This document shows, piece after piece, positions 1 to 8,409 of a stretch of 64,000 nt of DNA. Position numbers and translations under genes: made by a program. Position 1 is the first letter of the stretch. Each line of letters starts with the position of its first letter. This DNA comes from Nymphaea colorata. Taxonomy: Eukaryota > Streptophyta > Magnoliopsida > Nymphaeales > Nymphaeaceae. The DNA lies in assembly GCF_008831285.2 (NCBI RefSeq), contig NC_045141.1, forward strand, positions 15,920,106 through 15,984,105, written 5' to 3'. The notes beneath the pieces are model-generated. The model did not search any database and was not told where the DNA came from. It was given only the letters and a program-made list of their open reading frames with translations.

Positions 1-471
1 ATCCTTGTGTTGGGAAGTTTCTCTTGCGTGATACTTTTATCTAGCACTAGCAGTAGCCTTTAGTTTAGGTATGGTGAGTGCAAATCACCATCTTGTAGCT
101 TGTCAATGTAAAACACTGCCAGTTCCGCACATTTTCTGTTACGTACCATTTTCACTGCACCGACGAGCTTGACAGGGCCATGTGCGGTCCTTGGTAGATG
201 TTACATAAAGCATCCGTGATCTGTTTTCTCTTCATGTGCAGTTCACAAGGCTTGAAGCTAGCTATTCCATATTTGGTTGTAATGGCGTAGATGACACGTA
301 ATACAAGCTCATCTTCATGGAACTAAAAGAAAGAGGAACAAATGAAAGACAACCGAGGACATCCACAAAAACTATTGTTTACATGATAAGCAGTGGCTCT
401 CTCATGGAATGCATGAGGGCAAAATGATCAATCTTACGTCGAACCTTGATGCTACGTGGTCGTGTAATGTC

Positions 472-1578
472 TTACAGGGAAGCCAACATCCAGAAATTTA
501 CAAGAGAAGAGACTAAAATCAGAAACCAGGACAAGAAGGCCATTGCAGCAGAAAGCTGGTATCTACCATTGCTACAATTCTTTGGAGGACAGAGAGGTGC
601 ACCATTGAGGAGGAGGAAATCTGCAACTCCTGCTGATGAGCATGGTGCCGATAGGGAAAGCAGTGATAGGACCTGTCTCTTGCGAAGAACATATTTGGTC
701 ACCTTGGAGATACTGGAAGATACTCTTTAATAAGAAAAGACGTTCTTATTATGTAAACTTACCCAATCGCCAATGGCTATAATTATCATGAAACCTCTTT
801 GTCTAAGGTTCTTACATCCCGTAACCATTGTAAACAAGTCGATGACTGCAAGTGCAAAGCTCCAAAAGATCGTAAGAGACACGATCGTCACCAGGTAGCT
901 GTTTGAACAGATTGACGGCACACAAAGATCAGTAACTGCATGTAATGAATAATCTCAAAAAAAAAAAAAAAAAAAGTTTTCATGTTGTATTTGATTTCAT
1001 GATTTTAGCATGAATGAATCATATGTTTCAATCCCATTTCGACATGTTGCCAGAGCGGAAGAGGATAAGAATGCCGATCCTTCTCTGATTTGTGTTTGTC
1101 CTATACATTTGCTCCATCTAGAAGTTGTTCATGAGCTCCTTTCGTCGATTTTATTCATCAGCCCACTGAAATCAAATCTGCTAACTATAGTTTCTCTCCT
1201 CCCCAGGTACTATTTTTAGTATTAGACCCATAGACCATGAAACTTCAAGGAATTCTTTCATAAAGGAGAAACCGAGATTGGATTTTCTGCTAAGATGCTG
1301 CTAACCCTCTCACGTATGCTTTGCATGTTGTTCTTCACCTTCTCACTCGATTTCACGTATGGAAAGCTGGTTCCTCAGTTCTCTTCATGGTTAAGCAAGA
1401 AACTCGGAATTGTCTGAAAAAAAAAAAGAGGAAGGTTGAGAGCTTACCGGAAAACGGTGTAACGAGAGGACTGGACGCCGACGGACATGAGGAGGAGGGC
1501 TGCTGCGGAGAAGAGGGTCTGGCCGAGCCTAAGGGAGAGGCTTCCGGGTGTGCCCAGCGTGCCTGGCAACTCATCCAT
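472..1578 (-). CDS. CASP-like protein, 5B-type (four-helix MARVEL-like membrane protein)
   Basis: Three coding exons on the minus strand: 1448-1578, 763-898 and 472-672, giving 155 residues. Junctions are canonical GT-AG; phases fit (131, 136 and 201 nt) and the frame is open to a TAA at 472-474. The protein starts MDELPGTLGTPGSLSLRLGQ. It has a helix at about 20-40 (FSAAALLLMSVGV), a second helix after YLVTIVSLTIFWSFALAVID, then IIIAIGDW, and ends in QLSAAMAFLSWF and a last helix. These are conserved blocks of the plant CASP-like 5B subgroup, whose members are plasma-membrane proteins related to the Casparian strip scaffold proteins. Function within this subgroup is largely unknown. The ATG at 1578 starts the conserved MDELPG-type N-terminus, so I prefer it to the upstream ATG at 1649. 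A GA tract (1770-1809) lies just upstream and could be in the 5' leader. Confidence 0.9.
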
Positions 1579-1769
1579 ACTCTGCTCTTAAGCCTGAGAA
1601 ACACGATTGCCTTGTGCAGGTAGCTAGCCGTCTTTCTGTATGGATTCATCGTCTCCTTTCACCTCTTCCCCTGCATGAGCCATCTGTATCGTCACCATTG
1701 TGTCTGAACTATTGGGAGGAGAGAATCAACGGCGAATCATAAGGTGCTAACTCATAAGCGCGGAGCTTC

Positions 1770-1801
<32 letters not shown>

Positions 1802-1809
1802 AGAGAGAA
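1770..1809. repeat. GA microsatellite upstream of the CASP-like gene
   Basis: A nearly pure (GA)n tract with two GGGA interruptions lies about 190 bp upstream of the CASP-like start codon. Read on the gene's strand it is a CT-rich leader or core-promoter tract, as is common around plant transcription starts. Confidence 0.8.
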
Positions 1810-3900
1810 TCGTTCAAAATGATGTGGGTGTTGGTGAAGGAGACGTGTCATCTGCTGACCATTTCATCTCACAACCATTGCCCTTTTCTGTCGCTCGCAG
1901 GGGTCGTCTGGTTAGATATTGTGATTTCATGACATCCTAATCTTCGAGGGTCGGATCTTGTTTTTTTATCCTGAGATTGCAACAGTTTGAGTTTGGGAAA
2001 TTTGACTTGCTGGCAATGGCGCGCCTATTGCATCTTGGAATTTGAAAAAATAACACAAAAATGCAGTGCGGCTATTGTGTTTTCTTTCTTCTATTTCTTT
2101 TGTTTGTTTTTTTTTTTCTTTTTTTTCAGGACAAGTTAGGCAGGTTCCTAGCTGTTCATGGAAAAGAGACATCCCACTTTGAAACCGGTTCCCATTCCAC
2201 CTGAGAGACTTAGTCATGTATGATTGTCGGGGTAAATGTTTCACGTCTGCGAGTCCAAAGGCAAAGGTTCTGAGTTTGGAGTGGGATCGGAGATCCACCG
2301 AAAATTATGAAAGGTCCTTGGGCATAGATTTTTTGTTTCACTTACTTTGTGGAGAGTCTATCTATCCAAGACTTCTTGTTTGGTGTTTGATTCACTTACT
2401 TTCGGCATAGATTTTTTGTCTTCCCAGGAGAGTTATCCAGGCAAAACCTGATCTTTGTGGAGCTCTCTTTTGGTAAACAACTCATATAAACTGATAGAAA
2501 CAGTTCAATTCCATGGCTTATTTCACTTGATGTCGTTGCGAAAATGGTTATAACCACACAAATCAGTTTTTATGTTGCGCTTAGGGTGCTTGGTAGTCTG
2601 GCTTCGGCCAGTCGCTTGTAGGCAGCTGGTAGCTAGTTCGAGTGGCATAGACACCAGTCCCCCCTTGTGCAAATGAGTTGGAACTGGATACTAGCCGATG
2701 TGCATTGGGAGATCCATAACAAGCACCAATGCAGCCCTAAGGCTTCAGCTCTTACTCGGCACTAGGATTTCACATAAATCAGTTTCCATGCTTAGTAATA
2801 CCACCTAAATCAGTTTCTACGCTTAGTAATACCAAAATCAAAATAAAAATTGTGTTTTTTGATGGATTTTATTTTGCAAGCTGATATGAGTAGACCACTC
2901 TTTTATGACCTTTGTAATCTGATCTGCAAGTGCAAATGGGTGTCTTAGTCTTTTAAACGCTATATTCATGTGCTTTGTCTTATGAACTTGAACTCCAATC
3001 AGGGAATTTGGAACCACCAAAACCCAAATATTTTTTTGCTGGAAAATGACCATACTTTTATTTCTTTCAATTATTGAATTATAATCAAGCATTAGCTGTT
3101 GTTGTCTAGCACACTTCTAATGGAAAGCCTAATATGGTATAACAAAGATGAAAATGATTGTTTACGGCCTAATTTGATACTATTGGGAAAAAAATAAAAG
3201 AATAATGGCACCATTTGGAGGGTATATTCAACAGACTATATTCTTTTATGGCAGTTTTCTATGTAATGTATTCACCTTTTTGTGACTTTTCGACCGTAAA
3301 AAATATTTGTAAATATATGAATTTTTATTAAGTTGTTTAAAACTTATTATAGAGAAAATTCTTGTTACCCACAGTAGGAATCCTAGACAGTCACAGAAGT
3401 GGTATTTTAGACTATAAAAAACTCAACATCAACTGATACATAAATTTAACAAAAATATTGTCCACCATTACCTTTAATTTGTTATTGAATCCCACACAGC
3501 TCTTTCTAATAAGTGCATGTGTAGGATGCCTCGGAGTTACATTGAAAGCAATCTGCTAATATAAATAATAGATAGAAATTTTTTCGAAACATACCTAAAA
3601 AAGGTAGCTTTGATAGATTTTTATAGTTAATTAGAAACATCAGTAAATCTATATGAAGTTAAATGACAAGTGGTGAGGAAATTATTTTTTACCCTCTACA
3701 AAAGAATATGCGAAACATACTTAATTTTGCAAGCACGCCTAAGTATTTTCTGCATAGATTTCTAACACTAATCAAAACAAAATTCTCCTAGCTACTTTTT
3801 ATATTAATATAAAATAACTAATTCAAATATGATTAAAAATGAATCGATGATGTTATTTACTATAGTTAAAAACGGTACAAACTCTATTTATCAATCGGTG
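1810..3900. other. Intergenic, AT-rich spacer
   Basis: No supportable gene. The stretch is AT-rich with homopolymer runs (T-runs near 2100-2130). It contains one short element with inverted ends at 2581-2740. Both flanking genes (the CASP-like gene on minus and TOM6 on plus) point away from this spacer, so it holds both promoters. Confidence 0.6.
2581..2740. mobile_element. Short MITE-like element with TTAGGG... inverted ends
   Basis: The 160-bp unit begins TTAGGGTGCTTGG and ends with a sequence whose complement begins TTAGGGCTGCATTGGTGC, so the termini form an imperfect inverted repeat. There is no coding capacity. No convincing target duplication was found, so the superfamily is unassigned. 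Confidence 0.45.
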
Positions 3901-3988
3901 CATAAAGTCTGCAGTTCGTAATGTTCACACTCCACAAGCGGGGCTATTTCTAAGTAAGGCCCTGACCCGCCTTGGTGCCTTCCCCCGA

Positions 3989-3996
3989 AAACCCTA
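3989..3996 (+). promoter_or_regulatory. telo-box (AAACCCTA) in TOM6 5' region
   Basis: AAACCCTAG lies about 28 bp upstream of the TOM6 ATG, followed by a GA tract (4002-4020). Telo-boxes near the transcription start are known from many plant genes for translation and mitochondrial biogenesis, which suits TOM6. This is a motif match only. Confidence 0.4.
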
Positions 3997-4023
3997 GTCA
4001 GAGAGAGAGAGAGGGAGAGAACG

Positions 4024-4188
4024 ATGTTTCTGGGAGCTATTCCTCGCCGGCCGGACAAGGCAACGGCGTACAGAGAGCTCAAGAAGCATCTCACCATTCT
4101 AGGCGTTGCCGTCGCCGTCATCCGCGCCACCCCCTACGTCCTCCATTATCTCTCGGATAGTAAGGAGGAACTGAAGCTGGAGTTCTGA
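4024..4188 (+). CDS. TOM6: TOM6, mitochondrial import receptor subunit
   Basis: A single-exon ORF of 54 residues. It begins MFLGAIPRRPDKATAYRELK, runs through a hydrophobic segment at about 23-42 (LTILGVAVAVIRATPYVLHY), and ends LSDSKEELKLEF. Size, PDKA motif, single helix and the SDSKxELKxxF tail match plant TOM6. The family protein is a small tail-anchored-like subunit of the TOM translocase in the outer mitochondrial membrane, where it stabilises the TOM40 pore. A GA-rich leader and a telo-box precede the ATG. A good donor site (CTCG|GTAAAT at 4230/4231) sits 42 bp after the stop, so the 3' UTR may contain a very long intron. A possible acceptor is TATGCAG at 10617-10623. That intron is inference, and transcript data are needed to confirm it. 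Confidence 0.93.
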   Translation: MFLGAIPRRPDKATAYRELKKHLTILGVAVAVIRATPYVLHYLSDSKEELKLEF

Positions 4189-5550
4189 TGATCCCTCCCT
4201 TTCGTCCTCTTGTTCTCCTCTCAATCCTCGGTAAATCCATCTTTTCCTGTTTTCGTTGATTTCGCGCCCTACCCACATTTTTTTTCTTATTTGAGTGATA
4301 TAAACGCCTGCCCACTTAATACAGAAGGCCTTTGTTTTGGTTTCTTTTTGGTTGTAGTCTGTAAAGCTATTTTACTTCGTTTGTACACCGCTCGCATTTG
4401 ATGGTCATGCGTTAAATGTCGCACCTTAGAGGAAGTTGTCTATTCTGTTGGATCTTGTCATTTTTGACACATGACGTGTTAGTTGATCTCTAGAAGTTGT
4501 TTAGTGAACGTTCTTCTACAATTACATGGTCAAATAATGAAGTAAGCAGGAGAAAATATGTTTTCCATGTAAGTATTAAGTGTTTTGGGCTAAAATGCGG
4601 ATTCTTGTAGTGGAAGAGGTTATTTTTAGTTTGCTAATGACAGACGACTTTTACTGTCTTTTGCTTTGGGCCTTTCTGATATGTGATCAGTCACAGCAAT
4701 TGTATGTTTGAACTCATCAGAAAAGGGAGGATGATAAGGTCATGTTATGATTAAGACACTAGTATTACGATTTTGTTTCTAGAATTTATTTTATGTTTTG
4801 AACTTTGATATCAGTAGAAAAAAAAGTACTATGTAAGGTTATGATTGCCTCACTAATAATGATATTTGATTCCCTTTGATGGAAAAAAAAATAATGATAT
4901 TTCGATAGGCAAGTCTAGGATTCATTTTAGTGATGTTAACATATTGAAAAATGCGTATGCACTGATGGTGATTCATGTACTGTCATCTAGAACATAGGTC
5001 TAAACAGTTGCTTGTATATGTTTATTTACTGCTTGCTAGGAACGATTTTCATTATATATATCATATTAGTCTATGTGTTTGTTCCCATGTTCTTTAACCT
5101 TTTCATCCATGTGCCAATGATAATAAGGTTATTGTATATTTTTTCTTCTGTACATTTGAAATTTTAAACTATAAACCAGGTGCTGGCATGTAATATTATA
5201 CGTGACACTGTATATTCAGCTAAGTGCTCTGCATTTTTACAGATCATCTCCTTTTCATGTATTGATTGATTAAGATTGTTAAAATCTTGCAGTGGAATGT
5301 ATAATCCACAAATAGAGTAAATCTGTAAGAACTTCAAACTTCAAAGAATATAAGAACAGATTTTACAACTTTTAACGAGTCCAACTTGGATAGTCTATCG
5401 TGGCTTAGAGTTAATATGGTTCTGGACCAGATACCCTTTTTATTTTGATAAAATAAAGATGCAGAATCTGAGGTGGTCCAAATGAAAGGTTGTTGCTTCT
5501 AAATATACTATTTAATATCTGTTTCATGCTTGCTCTTTCTGTCATTTCTA
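4189..5550. other. TOM6 3' flank, AT-rich, no gene seen
   Basis: No coding potential was found. This is probably TOM6 3' UTR followed by intron or intergenic DNA. It ends at a perfect tandem duplication (5551-5662) and then the composite retroelement. Confidence 0.5.
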
Positions 5551-5662
5551 TGCAAGTACATCCTTTGCCATATTGGATTCATGAGAACATGTCAATGTCA
5601 TTTCAGTGCAAGTACATCCTTTGCCATATTGGATTCATGAGAACATGTCAATGTCATTTCAG
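5551..5662. repeat. Perfect 56-bp tandem duplication
   Basis: Two identical 56-bp units, 5551-5606 and 5607-5662, lie head to tail, each starting TGCAAGTACATCC and ending GTCATTTCAG. No difference was seen between the copies, so the duplication is recent. It ends 24 bp before the left end of the retroelement. Confidence 0.95.
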
Positions 5663-5681
5663 ATCTTTTTTTTTATAGGTA

Positions 5682-5686
5682 TTAAT
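5682..5686. repeat. Target-site duplication, left copy (TTAAT)
   Basis: TTAAT directly precedes the left end of the composite element. The same 5 bp directly follow its right end at 8405-8409. Five bases is the usual length for LTR-retrotransposon integrases. Confidence 0.8.
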
Positions 5687-5741
5687 TATAACAACCCAAC
5701 CCACTCCTGGGCTTGGGCCCCTGGTCTGGCAGATCCCAACC
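5687..5741 (-). repeat. Short LTR copy B (outer, left)
   Basis: About 55 bp, beginning TATAACAACCCAACCC on the plus strand, matching LTRs A and C in layout but with about ten substitutions. On the minus strand a purine-rich AGGGGGCGGG directly precedes it, as expected for the polypurine tract before a 3' LTR. Confidence 0.75.
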
Positions 5742-5938
5742 CGCCCCCTAGCAGTGTCGACTTCAGACCTAAATATGGTAGGAACCAGGACAATCATCTC
5801 ATCAAGAACTCCCTTTATAAACTCATGAAGATCTCTCACAATCTTCGATACAGGACTAAATTTTTAGGGTGTTATAATTCACCCCCCTTAAGGCACACGC
5901 GTTCGCGCGTGTGGGACCCCAGGTCCGAGTGTTGAACC

Positions 5939-5951
5939 GGCTTTGATACCA
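5939..5951 (-). promoter_or_regulatory. Primer-binding site, initiator-tRNA type
   Basis: The minus strand reads TGGTATCAAAGCC, one base after the end of LTR A. It fits the usual TGGTATCAGAGC primer site complementary to initiator methionine tRNA, with one change. Its position right behind a short terminal repeat fixes LTR A as a 5' LTR read on the minus strand. Confidence 0.8.
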
Positions 5952-5952
5952 C

Positions 5953-6006
5953 TATAACAACCGACCCACTTTCGGGCTCGGGCCCCTGATTCGACGGATC
6001 CCAACA
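5953..6006 (-). repeat. Short LTR copy A (inner)
   Basis: A 54-bp repeat whose minus strand runs from TGTTGGGATCC to GGTTGTTATA. It is identical, in inverted orientation, to LTR C at 8351-8404. The end is TA rather than the usual CA, which a C-to-T change in the family would explain. Confidence 0.8.
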
Positions 6007-6073
6007 AAATCAGCAGAGCAAAGATAAAACAACAAAGACATACACCATTATCAAATGAACTAAATTAATTAGT

Positions 6074-7036
6074 TCAATACGCTTTCCAAACTGACTCAAC
6101 GTCATCGTTAATTGCAAAGTAAATGGCGATATGCGATTCAGGCAGCGGCGCGTGCAGCATTGTACCGAAATCGTGTTCACCTAGCAGGGTCAGGTCGGCA
6201 AAAGTACTTGCATTAGCATCCAGGTCAGCCTCAACAAATAGTAGTCGGATGATCGCTAATGCATCCGTAAATTTCGTTTCTGGAATGCGGTTCTTCAACT
6301 AGAATCCATCGTCATTGCGAATGGGGTCACGTAACCACCAGGCAGTTCCAACTTTCATGGTGAGGTCAGGAGTTGAAAACTTCAGACCTACTTGTTTAGC
6401 AAATTCTACCTCTCGGAGATAGATCGTTGGAGACCAAGTATGATCGGCTGGATGGCCGAATGCCTGGGTGTGTTCATGACTCATCGTTGGAGCGATCTGA
6501 GTCAGAACAGTTCTGTCAGCGACCCTCACTATTCCGAGGGATTGGATTGCAAGTGCAAATGGAGCCGGTACTTCGAATGGATGTGGCACCATTGGCTTTC
6601 TTCGAAATTTTACACCTTCAAACTTGCAGATAGTACGTATTTTTAAATACATACAGACGCAAACGCCATACACGATATGGTTAGCGAGAGTGTTAGCTTT
6701 CATGTCAGTTTCCATATCCAGCAAGACTTGTGCCTTGCGAAGCAAGCATTTAAGGACCGCTTTTAGCATACCAGCGACACGTTGCTCAATGACAAGCATG
6801 TCAAGTGGGATAAACGTCGGTGTTGGGATGATTTGCTCTCTTTGATAGAACAATCCTAAAACACCTTCAGATTTTAAATAAAATTCAAACGGCGCGCTAC
6901 TTCCAATTGGTTCATCTGTCTTCTTTGGAACAGGTGGCATCTCAGGATCTTTAGGAGGAGGTTGCGCTTCTTTCCTTAAAGTAGCTTTCTTAGCCAATTG
7001 GTTCCATCGCAATTTACAAGCTTTATGAATCTGCAC
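6074..7036 (-). pseudogene. Captured ORF, left copy (unrecognised; capsid-like candidate)
   Basis: On the minus strand a frame runs from about 7036 to the stop at 6074, interrupted only by a TAG at 6299-6301; the right copy has CAG there. The product of this copy would be about 320 residues: a Pro/Lys-rich N-terminal stretch (around PPPKDPEMPPVPKK), then a mainly helical-looking middle, then an acidic C-terminal part ending DDVESVWKAY. The start of the gene is missing: about 130 bp present in the right copy (7252-7380) are deleted here. There is no RT, integrase, protease or zinc-knuckle motif. I do not recognise the family. Length, proline-rich N-terminus and absence of enzyme motifs would suit a capsid protein of a non-retroviral RNA virus, but this is a guess to be tested. 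Confidence 0.6.
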
Positions 7037-7195
7037 CCACAGAACAGGAATGTGGTTAGATGTCTAGTTGCTAAACTCTGGTTCCATCGCGTCTTAGTTA
7101 GCTTTATTATGGAGATCATAAAGTTGTACAGAAACTAGACATCTAACCACATTCGTGTTCTGTGGGTGTAGATTTTGAGTAGATAACCAGAGTTT
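7031..7195. repeat. Junction of the two inverted arms
   Basis: ACCCACAGAACAGGAATGTGG near 7035 is repeated in inverted form near 7150-7175, as are neighbouring stretches (GATGTCTAGTT and CAAACTCTGGTT). About 50-60 bp between them (about 7072-7125) form the loop of the potential hairpin. Small rearrangements make the arms near the loop less regular than the outer parts. Confidence 0.65.
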
Positions 7196-7251
7196 GATTT
7201 CATCTTACCACTGCATCATCAAGCGTTGACACATTACAACGGTAAATTGCG

Positions 7252-8283
7252 ATGGAACAGACGAAGAACCCCAAGGAGAAGAAAGAAGCCGCACTAGATG
7301 CCCTTGAGAGCGTGACACATGACGAACCAGTCCCTGCATCAACTGTTGCATCATCTCTTGAGCCTCCCGTAGCTAAGAAAGCTACTTTAAGGACATAATC
7401 GCAACCTCCTCCTAAGGATCCTGAGATCCCACCTGTTCCAAAGAAGACAGATGAACCAATTGGAAGTAGCGCGCCGTTTGAATTTTATTTAAAATATGAA
7501 GGTGTTTTAGGATTGTTCTATCAAAGAGAGCAAATCATCCCAACACCGACGTTTATCCCACTCGACATGCATGCCATTGAGCAACTGTCGCTGGTATGCT
7601 AAGAGCGGTCCTTAAGCGCTTGCTTTGCAAGGCACAAGTCTTGCCAGATATGGAAATTGACATGCGAGCTAACACTCTCGCTAACCATATCGTGTATGGC
7701 GTTTGTGTCTGTATGTATTTAAAAGTACGTACTATTTGCAAGTTTGAAGGTGTAAAATTTCGAAGAAAGCGGATGGTGCCACATCCGTTCGAAGTACTGG
7801 CTCCATTTGCGCTTGCAATCCAATCCCTCGGAATGGTGAGGGTTGCTGACAGAACTGTTCTGACTCAGATCGCTCCAACGATGAGTCTTGAACACACCTG
7901 AGCATTCGGCCATCCAGCCGATCATACTTGGTCTCCAACGATCTATCTCCGAGAGGTAGAATTTGCTAAACAAGTAGGTCTGAAGTTTTCACCTCACCAT
8001 GAAAGTTGGAACTGCCTGGTGGTTACTTGACCCCATTCGCAATGACGATGGTTTCCAGTTGAAGTGCCGCATTCCAGAAACGAAATTTATGGACACATTA
8101 GCGATTATCCAACTACTATTTGTTGAGGCTGACCTGGATGCTAATGCAAGTACTTTTGCCGATTTGACCCTGCTAGGTGAACACGATTTCGGTACAATGC
8201 TGCACGCGCCGCTGCCTGAATCGCATATCGCCATTTACTTTGCAATTAACGATGATGTTGAGTCAGTTTGGAAAGCGTATTGA
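7252..8283 (+). pseudogene. Captured ORF, right copy (longer N-terminus, broken frame)
   Basis: This is the inverted twin of the left copy; over the outermost 295 bp I count about ten differences. It retains an N-terminal part absent from the left copy, starting at ATG 7252 with a Lys/Glu-rich segment. The frame is broken by a TAA at 7396-7398, a 1-nt deletion near 7581, a TGA at 7899-7901 and an 8-nt deletion near 7991. It ends at the TGA at 8281-8283, matching the left copy's stop. The two copies have decayed at different sites, so the inverted duplication predates most of the damage. Neither copy can make the full protein. Product identity is unknown (see the left copy). Confidence 0.6.
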
Positions 8284-8350
8284 ACTAATTAATTTAGTTC
8301 ATTTGATAATGGTGTATGTCTTTGTTGTTTTATCTTTGCTCTGCTGATTT

Positions 8351-8404
8351 TGTTGGGATCCGTCGAATCAGGGGCCCGAGCCCGAAAGTGGGTCGGTTGT
8401 TATA
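8351..8404 (+). repeat. Short LTR copy C (outer, right)
   Basis: A 54-bp plus-strand copy from TGTTGGGATCC to GGTTGTTATA, identical to LTR A in inverted orientation. It is directly followed by the TTAAT target duplication at 8405-8409. No primer site follows it. Confidence 0.8.
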
Positions 8405-8409
8405 TTAAT
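8405..8409. repeat. Target-site duplication, right copy (TTAAT)
   Basis: This is the same 5 bp as 5682-5686, directly abutting LTR C. Together they define the composite element as one insertion. Confidence 0.8.

Larger units (their letters stand above)
5687..8404. mobile_element. Composite short-LTR retroelement with inverted-duplicated payload
   Basis: The element is bounded by TTAAT target duplications. Order on the plus strand: inverted LTR B (5687-5741), short internal region, inverted primer-binding site (5939-5951), inverted LTR A (5953-6006), payload arm on the minus strand (6007-about 7070), a short spacer, payload arm on the plus strand (about 7126-8350), and LTR C (8351-8404). LTRs A and C are identical over 54 bp. 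LTR B differs at roughly ten positions. Segment 5687-6006, read on the minus strand, is by itself a complete miniature LTR element (LTR, primer site, leader, purine-rich tract AGGGGGCGGG, LTR) of about 320 bp, like the TRIM/SMART class. Both outer ends are the same LTR terminus in opposite orientation, so the integrated molecule was not a normal element with direct LTRs. No gag, protease, RT or integrase motif is present, so any movement used enzymes supplied in trans. Confidence 0.8.

Noticed and set aside
5939..5951. Match to initiator tRNA 3' end as a possible tRNA gene
   Set aside because: Only 13 bp match, with no cloverleaf around them. Position next to a short LTR makes it a primer-binding site.
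6392..7973. Frames of 60-84 codons antisense to the payload copies
   Set aside because: They mirror each other only because the arms are inverted copies. The sense frames are longer and end at matching stops.
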